Below are positions 8,584 through 16,665 of a stretch of 64,000 bases of DNA, piece after piece. The stretch's first letter is position 1; every line of letters starts with the position of its first letter. The notes beneath the pieces were generated by a model. It did no database searches and was not told the DNA's origin. It saw nothing but the letters and a program-made list of their open reading frames with translations. The translations under genes and the position numbers were made by a program. The stretch is from assembly GCF_008905045.1 (NCBI RefSeq), contig NZ_VWMY01000052.1, positions 20,195 through 84,194 of the forward strand, read 5' to 3'. This stretch comes from Streptomyces albicerus. GTDB taxonomy: Bacteria; Actinomycetota; Actinomycetes; Streptomycetales; Streptomycetaceae.

Positions 8584-9525
8584 TCACGCGTCCGCGTACC
8601 TCGCCGCCATCCTGTGGAAGACCTCCCTCGGCTCCCAGCGTGCATCGTCGAGCATGCGGACCACGCCGTACGAGCTGATGTCGTGCTCAGCCGTCTTGCC
8701 GTAGCCGGCGAAGGTGAACCACAACGCGGTGTCGACACCCTCCTCCTCGAAGATGTCCAGCAACTCGGTGAGGTAGCGCACCTGTTCGCTCTCGTCGGGC
8801 ACCGCACCCGGTGGTACCTGCCAGGCCATACCGCCGCGTTCGCCCGCTCCCCGGTAGGCGCAGGTGCCGTACTCGATCACCGCGACCGGCTTGCCGTGGG
8901 TGATGTGCGCGCGCACTTCGGACCGGAACGTGTCGGCGTTGTAGGCGGCTCGATAGGCGTCGACGCCGACGAGGTCGAACGGCCGCCAGTCGACGGCCTC
9001 CCAGGGGCCGGAGGCGTACGTGATCCGGCCGCCGAAACGATCTCGGACGACCTCTGCGGCCTCGGCGAGAAAACCGCTGAGCCGCTCCTGCACGGGACCG
9101 AGCGACGTCCACCACTCCATGTCGGCGGTGGCCATGGTCTGCAGACGGTCGCCGTAGGTCTCACCGGGGATGAAGCCATGACAGAAGACACTCATCTCGC
9201 ATCCGACCACGAACACGACCTCCGCCCCGCCCTGTCGTGCGGCTTCGGCGCGTTCCGCGCAATCGGCGAAGAAAGGGAGCAGCTCCTTGGGGGAGAGGTC
9301 GACGGGGAAGGGCGCGAACCAGATCTCGAGGCCGGCGGCGGCCGCGTATCGGGCGGCGGTGCTCAGCCGTTCGGGGATCCGGCCGGACAGCCGTACGGCA
9401 TCGCAGTGCAGCTCCTCGGCGATCACCGTGATGTCGTGCCGGACGGTCTCGGGGGCGAAGGCCTTGCGGGAGATGCTCTTTCCGGGGAGGAAGCCGGTGT
9501 CGTAGTTGATCCCTCGTGCGCGCAT
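8584..9525 (-). CDS. TIM-barrel glycoside-hydrolase-like protein
   Basis: A 313-residue protein starting MRARGINYDTGFLPGKSISR. Strand-end motifs fit a clan-A-like beta/alpha barrel: HCDAVRLSGRIPERL, LEIWFAPFPVD, VVFVVGCEMSVF (with a Glu in a position similar to the acid/base), VGVDAYR, and PVAVIEYGTCAYRG, with a Glu that would be the nucleophile. No secretion signal is seen, so it acts in the cytoplasm. Similar Streptomyces proteins are often labelled abortive phage infection protein with little support. The ATG lies one base after the stop of the truncated TetR gene, so the two were one operon. The substrate is unknown. Confidence 0.65.
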   Translation of the reverse strand: MRARGINYDTGFLPGKSISRKAFAPETVRHDITVIAEELHCDAVRLSGRIPERLSTAARYAAAAGLEIWFAPFPVDLSPKELLPFFADCAERAEAARQGGAEVVFVVGCEMSVFCHGFIPGETYGDRLQTMATADMEWWTSLGPVQERLSGFLAEAAEVVRDRFGGRITYASGPWEAVDWRPFDLVGVDAYRAAYNADTFRSEVRAHITHGKPVAVIEYGTCAYRGAGERGGMAWQVPPGAVPDESEQVRYLTELLDIFEEEGVDTALWFTFAGYGKTAEHDISSYGVVRMLDDARWEPREVFHRMAARYADA

Positions 9526-9526
9526 G

Positions 9527-9934
9527 TCACTGCCCTTCGATTGGTTGAGACCGTTCCAGCAGGTCGATGTGCGCGGCCGGCGTGCGGGCCACGTCCTGCG
9601 GTGACGCACCGTCCGCGAGCCGGTGGCAGTAGGACTCTTGAAGGGTGGGGAGCGACGCGGCGATCTGGGCCGCCATCCGTGCGGCTGCCGTTTCGCCGTG
9701 CTCCTCGGCCGGCACGCGTGCCGGCGACCGGCGCTGCCGGTGGAGCTGGCCGCTGGCGGCGCTGCTGAGTGCGGGCGTCTCGAAGATCACGCCGATTCGC
9801 TGGATCAGTGCATCTCTGTCCAATGAGGGCAGGCGCTCGTCGGTCGCCGCATGGCAGTGCGCTCGGAGGGCGTCCAGCGGGGACTCGCCCCGCTGCCTGG
9901 TCCGTTCCTTCTTGCGCTCACGGAGCCCTGCCAC
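9527..9934 (-). pseudogene. TetR-family regulator lacking its HTH domain (in-frame deletion)
   Basis: A 135-residue frame with a GTG start. The first 14 residues, MAGLRERKKERTRQ, are the canonical start of actinobacterial TetR proteins. They are followed at once by RGESPLDALRAHCHAATDER and FETPALSSAASGQLHRQ, which belong to the ligand-binding domain. About 60 residues, including the whole helix-turn-helix, are missing, yet the frame is kept. The product could not bind DNA as a normal TetR protein. It is directly upstream of the glycoside-hydrolase-like gene and would have controlled that operon. It could persist as a dominant partner or simply be a decaying gene. Confidence 0.65.
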
Positions 9935-10298
9935 GGCGTCAGAGTATCCATACCTGGTTCACATTCGTACCGAGTTCAGAAGCCGTCGGGCGCTTGTCGG
10001 CCGGCCTTGGCCTTGGCGGTCCGCTGCTCCGGATGGGCGCACACCTCCTCCCTTGCGGTGAAGTCGTCCGGGTGTCTGAGCGTCGCGGCGCATGCCGGAA
10101 GCGAGCCCGCGCAGTGCGGTGGCCGGTGAACGCCGCTTCCGGAACTGCCCGTTGCGCGGCCGGAACTCCGCGATCTCCGCTCTGCACCTCTGAAGCGTGC
10201 GCGGTAATTTATCCGTGTTTTTACTGACCTCCACCTTCCGCTCCCGCGCCCCCGCGTAGCGGAAGAGCCCCGCAGCTCATGGGGATGAAGGGTGGACG
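9935..10298. other. 364-bp intergenic region
   Basis: This separates the divergent TetR remnant and the glycosyltransferase gene. No gene, strong palindrome or recognisable promoter is seen. A short AT-rich patch (gcggtaatttatccgtgtttttac, at about 10200-10224) could be part of a promoter for the gene at 10299. Confidence 0.35.
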
Positions 10299-11804
10299 AT
10301 GGCCAAGACCTTGAACGTCCCGCTCGCCGGAGCCGAGCGACGCGGCCCGATGCGAGCGCTCCGCGGTGTACGACGCGGCGGAGGCCAGGTCTGGCCGGCT
10401 GCGGTGGCGGCCGGCTTCACGCTGGCCCAACTGGTGCTCGTACGGCCGTGGATGGGTCTCGGCTGGGACGAGACGGTGTACGTCAGTCAGGTCAGCGGCC
10501 ACGCCCCGGCGGCGTTCTTCAGCGCTCCGCGCGCCCGCGGCGTCTCGCTGCTGGTCGCGCCGATCGCCTCGTGGTCGTCGTCCACGTCGCTGCTGAGGGT
10601 CTATCTGGCCCTGCTGGCCGGGCTCGGCCTCTTCTTGGCGTTGCGCGCCTGGCGAGGCCTCTTCCCGGCACGCGTGGTGGGCGCCGGGGGTGCCTTGTTC
10701 GCGACGCTGTGGGTGACCGTGTTCTACGGCCCGCAGGCCATGCCCAACTACTGGGTGGCGATCGGCGCCCTGGCGGGCGTGGGCTACTTCCTGCGCGCCC
10801 AGGCCGACCGCCGTGACCGGGCGGCACTGTGGGGCCTGGGCGCGAGCGCGGCGCTGCTGGCGTTGATGCGGCCCACCGACGCCGTCTGGGTCACCCTCCC
10901 GCTGCTCGTTGTGCTGGTGTGCGTCCGACGCCGGCGGCGACTTGACCTGCTGGCGGTGCTCGTCGTCGGGCTGGCGGCCGGAGCGGGAGAGTGGATCGTC
11001 GAGGCGTACGTCAGCCACGGCGGCCTGGGCGCCCGGCTCGCCGATGCCTCCCGGATCCAGGGCGGACTGGGCTGGAACATCGCCATCGGTGATCAGCTGC
11101 GCAGCCTGAGCGGGCGCACCCTGTGCCGTCCGTGCACCGGTTCGCTACCGGCCGCGCCGGTGATCGTGTGGTGGTTGGCGCTGCCGCTGCTCGCCGCCCT
11201 CGGGCTGGCCGTCGCGATCAGGGCCCGGCGCACCGCGCGCACACTTCTGCCCCTGGCCTGCGCCACGACAGCGGGCATCCCGTACCTGTTCATGATCGGA
11301 TATGCCGCGCCGCGCTTCCTGCTGCCCGTCTACGCCCTGCTGGCCATCCCGGTCGCCGACGCGCTCATCCATCTGGTCACCGTCTCGAGCCGGAAACGAC
11401 GGCCGGTGGCGGCGGCACTGGTGACCCTGGGTCTCGCCTGCCACCTGGCCGTCCAGTACGTGGTCCTGGACCGCACCGCGGACCGCACCACCGCCGGCCA
11501 CCGCGAGTGGACCCGCACCGCGGCCGAACTGCACCGCCTCGGTGTACGGCCGCCCTGTCTGCTGACCGGACACCTGGCCATCCCGATCGCCTTCTACGCC
11601 GAGTGCCGCTCCGTCCACACGCACGGGCACAACGCCAACACCACCCAGGCGGAGATCCTGCGGGCCGCCCAGCGGTTGCCGGTCGCCGTCCTCACCATGC
11701 CGGACGGGCAACCGCCCGCGTACGCCCGCGACTGGGAACAGCACCTCGCCGGTGGCCTGCGCCTCTATGTCGCGCCGAGCCCGGACGAGGCCCGCAACCG
11801 ATGA
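10299..11804 (+). CDS. GT-C family membrane glycosyltransferase-like protein
   Basis: A 501-residue integral membrane protein with about ten helices and a soluble C-terminal part of about 100 residues. The first extracytoplasmic loop reads GLGWDETVYVSQ. The acidic pair there is the hallmark catalytic site of GT-C glycosyltransferases (PMT/ArnT/GT87 type), which use polyprenyl-phosphate sugars. Later regions are mostly hydrophobic with Arg-rich cytoplasmic turns. The ATG at 10299 follows AAGGGTGG. The target is unknown; actinobacterial relatives act in cell-envelope polysaccharide or protein O-mannosylation. No lipid-sugar synthase is adjacent. Confidence 0.65.
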   Translation: MAKTLNVPLAGAERRGPMRALRGVRRGGGQVWPAAVAAGFTLAQLVLVRPWMGLGWDETVYVSQVSGHAPAAFFSAPRARGVSLLVAPIASWSSSTSLLRVYLALLAGLGLFLALRAWRGLFPARVVGAGGALFATLWVTVFYGPQAMPNYWVAIGALAGVGYFLRAQADRRDRAALWGLGASAALLALMRPTDAVWVTLPLLVVLVCVRRRRRLDLLAVLVVGLAAGAGEWIVEAYVSHGGLGARLADASRIQGGLGWNIAIGDQLRSLSGRTLCRPCTGSLPAAPVIVWWLALPLLAALGLAVAIRARRTARTLLPLACATTAGIPYLFMIGYAAPRFLLPVYALLAIPVADALIHLVTVSSRKRRPVAAALVTLGLACHLAVQYVVLDRTADRTTAGHREWTRTAAELHRLGVRPPCLLTGHLAIPIAFYAECRSVHTHGHNANTTQAEILRAAQRLPVAVLTMPDGQPPAYARDWEQHLAGGLRLYVAPSPDEARNR

Positions 11805-11865
11805 CCTTCGGCCGGGCTGTGGCGTACTTGTGCGGCCTCCTGTCCGGTCAGGTCCGATCACGAGA

Positions 11866-11881
11866 TATCTTGATGTCGAGC
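11866..11881. promoter_or_regulatory. candidate operator/promoter element upstream of icd
   Basis: The near-palindrome CTTGA-TG-TCGAG (11869-11880) adjoins an AT-rich GAGATATCT patch in an otherwise GC-rich gap, 30-45 bp before the icd start codon. It could be an operator or overlap the -10 region. The regulator is unknown. Confidence 0.35.
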
Positions 11882-11910
11882 AATGTTGCAGACGTGGAGC
11901 GGAGCACCCG

Positions 11911-14130
11911 GTGACTGACTCGACCATCATCTATACGCACACTGACGAGGCCCCGGCCCTGGCGACATATTCGTTCTTGCCGGTGGTCCAGGCGTACGCG
12001 TCGCAGGCCGGTGTCACTGTGGAAACCCGTGACATCTCGCTGGCCGGGCGGATCATCGCCCTCTTCCCCGAGTTCCTGGAGGAGGGCCGGCGCGTCCCCG
12101 ACGCCCTCGCCGAGCTCGGTGACCTGGCCAAGACGCCCGAGGCCAACATCATCAAGCTGCCGAACGTCTCGGCCTCGATCCCGCAGCTGAAGGCCGCGAT
12201 CGTCGAGCTGCAGGCGCAGGGCTACGCACTCCCGGCCTACCCGGACGACCCGAAGACCGACGAGGAGCGCGACATCCGCGCCCGTTACGACAAGGTCAAG
12301 GGCAGCGCCGTGAACCCGGTGCTGCGCGAGGGGAACTCCGACCGCCGCGCCCCCGCCTCGGTCAAGAACTACGCGAAGAACCACCCGCACCGCATGGGTG
12401 CCTGGACCCCCGAGTCGAAGACGAACGTCGCGACCATGGGCGTCGACGACTTCCGTTCCACGGAGAAGTCCGCGGTGATCTCCGAGGCCGGCGCCCTGCG
12501 CATCGAGCTGGCGGGCGACGACGGCTCCACCACGGTCCTGCGTGAGTCCGTACCCGTCCTCGCGGGCGAGGTCGTGGACGCGTCCGTCATGCACGTCGCC
12601 GCGCTGCGCGAGTTCCTCACGGCGCAGATCGCCCGCGCCAAGGCCGAGGGCGTGCTGTTCTCCGTGCACCTCAAGGCCACGATGATGAAGGTCTCCGACC
12701 CGATCATCTTCGGTCACGTCGTGCGCGCCTTCTTCCCGAAGACGTTCGCGAAGTACGGAGAGAAGCTCGCCGCCGCCGGTCTGACCCCGAACGACGGCCT
12801 GGGCGGCCTCTACAAGGGCCTGGAGTCCCTGCCCGAGGGCGCCGAGATCAAGGCGTCCTTCGACGCCGAGCTCGCCGAGGGCCCGGAGCTCGCCATGGTC
12901 GACTCCGACAAGGGCATCGGCAACCTGCACGTCCCGTCCGACGTCATCGTCGACGCCTCCATGCCGGCGATGATCCGCACCTCCGGCCACATGTGGGGCC
13001 CGGACGGTCAGGAGGCCGACACCCTCGCGGTCCTCCCGGACAGCAGCTACTCCGGCGTCTACCAGGTCGTCATCGACGACTGCCGCGCGAACGGCGCCTT
13101 CGACCCGTCGACGATGGGCTCGGTGCCGAACGTCGGTCTGATGGCGCAGAAGGCCGAGGAGTACGGCAGCCACGACAAGACCTTCGAGATCCCGACCACC
13201 GGTACGGTCCGTCTCGTGGACCAGGCCGGGAACGTCGTCCTGCAGCAGACCGTCTCCGCCGGCGACATCTTCCGCGCCTGCCAGACCAAGGACGACCCGA
13301 TCAGGGACTGGGTCAAGCTGGCCGTCACCCGTGCCCGCGCGACCGGCGACCCGGCCGTGTTCTGGCTGGACGAGGACCGCGCCCACGACGCCGTGCTCAT
13401 CGAGAAGGTCAAGCAGTACCTTCCGGAGCACGACACCGAGGGCCTGGACATCCGCATCCTGTCCCCGGTCGAGGCGACCAAGCTGTCCGTGGAGCGCATC
13501 CGCCGCGGCGAGAACACGATCTCGGTCACCGGCAACGTCCTGCGTGACTACCTGACCGACCTGTTCCCGATCCTGGAGCTGGGCACCAGCGCCAAGATGC
13601 TCTCGGTCGTCCCGCTGATGAACGGCGGCGGCCTCTTCGAGACGGGCGCCGGCGGCTCCGCGCCGAAGCACGTGCAGCAGCTGGTCAAGGAGAACTACCT
13701 GCGCTGGGACAGCCTGGGCGAGTTCCTCGCGCTGGCCTCCAGCTTCGAGCACCTCGCGCAGACCACGGACAACGCACGCGCCCAGGTCCTCGCGGACACC
13801 CTCGACCGCGCGACCGCTCTGTTCCTGGAGAACGACAAGTCGCCGAGCCGTCGCCTCGGTGGCATCGACAACCGCGGCAGCCACTTCTACCTCGCGCTCT
13901 ACTGGGCGCGGGAGCTGGCGAAGCAGACCGACGACGCGGCGCTCGCCAAGGTGTTCGCCCCGCTCGCCGAGACGCTGACCGCGCAGGAGCAGACGATCGT
14001 CGACGAACTGCTCGCGGTGCAGGGCTCGCCGGCCGACATCGGCGGCTACTACCAGCCCGACCCGGCCAAGGCCTCGACCGTGATGCGCCCGTCGGCCACC
14101 TTCAACCAGGCGATCGCGACGCTCGCCTGA
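11911..14130 (+). CDS. icd: NADP-dependent isocitrate dehydrogenase, monomeric type
   Basis: A 739-residue protein, the usual size of the monomeric (Idh-II) class, which converts isocitrate and NADP to 2-oxoglutarate, CO2 and NADPH in the TCA cycle. Diagnostic segments include YTHTDEAPALATYSFLPVVQ near the N-terminus, NIIKLPNVSASIPQLKAAI, VNPVLREGNSDRRAP (substrate-binding SNSDRR-like region), SVHLKATMMKVSDPIIFGH, MTSD-like metal and catalytic regions around FWLDEDRAHD, and GGGLFETGAGGSAPKHVQQ near residue 570. The GTG at 11911 is the start; the frame upstream of it overlaps the preceding gene. A GGAG box is about 10 bases before it. It is transcribed alone and ends at a strong hairpin. Codon use is strongly GC3-biased, as expected of a highly expressed gene. 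Confidence 0.97.
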   Translation: MTDSTIIYTHTDEAPALATYSFLPVVQAYASQAGVTVETRDISLAGRIIALFPEFLEEGRRVPDALAELGDLAKTPEANIIKLPNVSASIPQLKAAIVELQAQGYALPAYPDDPKTDEERDIRARYDKVKGSAVNPVLREGNSDRRAPASVKNYAKNHPHRMGAWTPESKTNVATMGVDDFRSTEKSAVISEAGALRIELAGDDGSTTVLRESVPVLAGEVVDASVMHVAALREFLTAQIARAKAEGVLFSVHLKATMMKVSDPIIFGHVVRAFFPKTFAKYGEKLAAAGLTPNDGLGGLYKGLESLPEGAEIKASFDAELAEGPELAMVDSDKGIGNLHVPSDVIVDASMPAMIRTSGHMWGPDGQEADTLAVLPDSSYSGVYQVVIDDCRANGAFDPSTMGSVPNVGLMAQKAEEYGSHDKTFEIPTTGTVRLVDQAGNVVLQQTVSAGDIFRACQTKDDPIRDWVKLAVTRARATGDPAVFWLDEDRAHDAVLIEKVKQYLPEHDTEGLDIRILSPVEATKLSVERIRRGENTISVTGNVLRDYLTDLFPILELGTSAKMLSVVPLMNGGGLFETGAGGSAPKHVQQLVKENYLRWDSLGEFLALASSFEHLAQTTDNARAQVLADTLDRATALFLENDKSPSRRLGGIDNRGSHFYLALYWARELAKQTDDAALAKVFAPLAETLTAQEQTIVDELLAVQGSPADIGGYYQPDPAKASTVMRPSATFNQAIATLA

Positions 14131-14149
14131 CGCCAACGGCGCCTGTTTC

Positions 14150-14180
14150 CGCCCCGGCTGACAACCCGTCAGCCGGGGCG
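14150..14180 (+). terminator. Rho-independent-type hairpin after icd
   Basis: A 13-bp perfect stem (14150-14162 with 14168-14180) and a 5-base loop begin 20 bp after the icd stop. No T-tract follows, as is common in Streptomyces. It also overlaps the end of the convergent phosphatase frame. Confidence 0.85.
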
Positions 14181-15611
14181 GTCCCATTCCCGGGACCCGG
14201 ACCCCGGGCTGCGACGCGCGACGGCTCCGCTCATGAGCGTCCTTGACGCCCTCCACCTGCGCACGGCCTCGACGTGATCGGCGACGCCGAGCGCAAGGGC
14301 ACGCCACGCACGCTGTTCCGGCCCTGATCCGGCGTCACCGTCTCGCGCTGCTGGAGGACTTGGTTGCGGTATCGCTGATGCCATCGCACAGGGCGGGGGA
14401 TCCTCGCGGCGCCGCTCCTGGAGAGGGAACTCAGCGCCGTCCTGGTGCACGGCCCGCGGTCCGGTCGCTTCGGGAACGGCCGGTTTGCGGAGCAGAAGCA
14501 GCGCCGCATCGTCGTGCAGTCGGCCGCCCACATGCGCCAGCAGTTCGTCATGGAGCGCCGTGAGGGTGCGCGCCGGCTCGTCGGACACGTGGCGCGCCAG
14601 CCCTTCGGCGAGCGGATAGAACTCACGGCCGTGATCGCGGGCCTCGGTGACCCCGTCGGTGTAGAGCAGCAGTTGATCCCCGTCGGCGAACGGCAGTACC
14701 TGGAGGCTGGGGGTCTCGCCCGTGAGGGCGCGCAGCCCGAGGGGCGGGGCCGGACGGGCGGGCTCCACCGCCACGACGCCTCCGGACGGGCGTACCAGCA
14801 GCGGAGGCGCGTGTCCGCAGTTGACCACTTCCAGCTGCCCTGCCCGCGGGTATCCGGCGACCACGGCGGTGACGAAGTCGTCGCTCCCGAGGTTGCGCGC
14901 CAGGCTCCGCTCGATCCTGCCGACGACGGCGAGGAGATCGGGCTCGTCGTAAGCGGCCTCACGGAAGACACCGAGCACCAGGGCGGCGGTCCCCACGGCG
15001 GGCAGCCCCTTGCCGCGCACATCGCCGACGATCAGCCTGACCCCGTACGGGGTGGGCACCAGCGCGTAGAGATCCCCGCCGATCCGGGCCTCCGCCGCCG
15101 CGGCGCTGTAGCGGACGGCCACCTGGAACGGGCCGACCGTCGCCGGTACGGGCTTGAGCAGCGCGTGCTGGGCGGCCTCCGCGACCGAGCGGACGGCCGC
15201 GAGCACCCGCTCACGACGCCCGCGCAACGCGCTGGCCAGGCCACTCGCCAGAGTGACGGCCGCCAGGGCGGACAGTACGACCGCCAGCTCGTGGCCCGGA
15301 ACATCGTCCCTGATTCCGAGCGTCACGCCCAGCACTCCGGCGAGAAGACCGACACAGAGGACTCCGCGCGGCCCGCTGGTGGTGGCGGCCAGCGCGGGCC
15401 CGGCCGCGAGCAGGGGCAGCGAGATCATCCCCGCGCCGCCGACGAGGTCGACGAGCACGACGGCCGAGACGATCAGCACGGGCAGGAGGGGTGTACCGGC
15501 GGCCAACCGCGCGGCGGCGCGCTTCCTGGCCGACGCCCCTGGACCGGCCACTAGGTTCCTGAACGGCCGTATCGGCCAGTGATCGCCACCATGGTCTCGG
15601 GCCTGACTCAT
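14169..15611 (-). CDS. PP2C-type SpoIIE phosphatase with N-terminal membrane domain
   Basis: A 480-residue protein. Residues about 40-130 form three to four membrane helices. Residues about 145-375 are a PP2C/SpoIIE phosphatase domain with EARIGGDLYALV, VGDVRGKGLPA, VVNCGHAPPLLV, LLLYTDGVTEARD and HDDAALLLLRKP, giving the metal-binding aspartates. Such enzymes usually dephosphorylate anti-anti-sigma factors. The typical domain ends near residue 376, but this frame runs on for about 100 low-complexity residues and stops inside the icd terminator hairpin, so a frameshift or lost stop near 14480 is possible. The start at 15611 (MSQARDHGG) follows a GAGGA box about 12 bases away; an in-frame ATG 19 codons upstream (15668) is an alternative. 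No anti-sigma gene is adjacent. Confidence 0.85.
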   Translation of the reverse strand: MSQARDHGGDHWPIRPFRNLVAGPGASARKRAAARLAAGTPLLPVLIVSAVVLVDLVGGAGMISLPLLAAGPALAATTSGPRGVLCVGLLAGVLGVTLGIRDDVPGHELAVVLSALAAVTLASGLASALRGRRERVLAAVRSVAEAAQHALLKPVPATVGPFQVAVRYSAAAAEARIGGDLYALVPTPYGVRLIVGDVRGKGLPAVGTAALVLGVFREAAYDEPDLLAVVGRIERSLARNLGSDDFVTAVVAGYPRAGQLEVVNCGHAPPLLVRPSGGVVAVEPARPAPPLGLRALTGETPSLQVLPFADGDQLLLYTDGVTEARDHGREFYPLAEGLARHVSDEPARTLTALHDELLAHVGGRLHDDAALLLLRKPAVPEATGPRAVHQDGAEFPLQERRREDPPPCAMASAIPQPSPPAARDGDAGSGPEQRAWRALALGVADHVEAVRRWRASRTLMSGAVARRSPGSGSREWDRPG

Positions 15612-15710
15612 GTCTTGTCCGCAGTCCTCACGTATGCGCGGAATGCGCTCCTGGAATGTCTGTTTCATCCAGGAAAGAGGCTCGGCTCGGGCGCCACAAG
15701 GAGAGGGTTT

Positions 15711-16469
15711 TCAGATAGTGAGCGACAGGCCCCTGGTCACGCGACTCGCGGTCGGGAGCAGCCTCGCCCGGATCTCCTCGAGCCGGGACAGCCGGTCGAC
15801 CGGCAGCGAGACGCCGAGCGAGCCGAGTGTGTCCCCGCTGTAGACGGGCACCGCGACGCAGACCGTGCCCAGGGCGTACTCCTCCAGGTCCGTGACGGCC
15901 GGGGCCACGGGTGAGGAATCGAGCCGCCGCAGCAGCTCCGGAAGGCTGGTGATGGTCCGAGGCGTGAGGTCGGCGAGGCGGTGCCGGGAGAGGTAGTCCT
16001 TGCGGGAGTCGTCGTCCAGTTCGCGCAGCACGGACTTGCCGAGCGCGGTGGCGTGCCCCGCGTCCTCGAATCCCACCCAGAGGTCGACCCGGGGCGCCCG
16101 GGGGCTGTCGACGATCTCGGCGACCCGGATCTCGCCCTCTTCGTAGAAGGTGAGGTAGGCGGCGGTGGCAAGCTCGTCCCGCAGGGCGGCGAGCGTGGGA
16201 CGGACTCGGCTGAGCAGCGCCTGCCCGCGGCCCGCGGTGTGCAGCGTCTGCAGCTTGTCGCCCAGGATGAACCCGCCGTCGTCCAGCTTCCGTACGTATC
16301 CGTCGTGGACCAGCGTCCGCAGCAGGTGATACGCGGTGGCCAGGGGCAGCTCCGTCTCACGAGCCAGCTGCTTCGCCGGGGCGCCGTTCTCGTGCGTGCT
16401 GACCGCCTCCAGCAGACGGAAGGCCCGCTGAACGGAGCTGATGAGCGTAGGGCCGTCGCCTCTAGCCAT
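15711..16469 (-). CDS. IclR-family transcriptional regulator
   Basis: A 252-residue regulator. The N-terminal winged helix reads SSVQRAFRLLEAVSTHENGA and AKQLARETELPLATAYHLLR; the C-terminal effector domain includes GHATALGKSVL and TDLEEYALGTVCVAVPVYS, both characteristic of IclR proteins. These factors sense small carboxylates or aromatics and usually repress catabolic genes. The start at 16469 (MARGDGP) is chosen because the 70 residues encoded upstream are repeat-derived intergenic sequence with no family similarity. The nearest gene it could control is the amino-acid permease upstream on the same strand, separated by a dispersed repeat. Confidence 0.92.
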   Translation of the reverse strand: MARGDGPTLISSVQRAFRLLEAVSTHENGAPAKQLARETELPLATAYHLLRTLVHDGYVRKLDDGGFILGDKLQTLHTAGRGQALLSRVRPTLAALRDELATAAYLTFYEEGEIRVAEIVDSPRAPRVDLWVGFEDAGHATALGKSVLRELDDDSRKDYLSRHRLADLTPRTITSLPELLRRLDSSPVAPAVTDLEEYALGTVCVAVPVYSGDTLGSLGVSLPVDRLSRLEEIRARLLPTASRVTRGLSLTI

Positions 16470-16509
16470 ACGACCAGCGTGCGCCCAGCGCACGAGACAG
16501 GCAAGATTC

Positions 16510-16550
16510 GCGCCCCGTAAGGGGCGCGGGGAACTGCACGACCAGCCACG
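16510..16550. repeat. dispersed Streptomyces intergenic repeat, copy 1
   Basis: A hairpin GCGCCCC-N4-GGGGCGC (16510-16527) is followed by a GGGGAACTGCACGACCAG block. The same composite occurs at 63951-63986 in the opposite orientation. Elements of this form are common between Streptomyces genes and probably act as terminators or processed RNA hairpins. Confidence 0.7.
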
Positions 16551-16665
16551 ACGGACCAGCAGCCGAGACACATACCTCTCGAGGGGGGCCTGGGGGCGCA
16601 GCACCCAGCCTCGGGAAGGGGTGGGCTTGGGGAAAAGAACCCCCACGCCCACCCACCTGCGGCAG

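Noticed and set aside
11848..14307. Minus-strand open frame of more than 800 codons opposite icd
   Set aside because: It is an antisense frame produced by high GC at third positions; the composition is Arg/Gly/Val/Asp-rich with no family motif, while the plus strand encodes a full monomeric isocitrate dehydrogenase.
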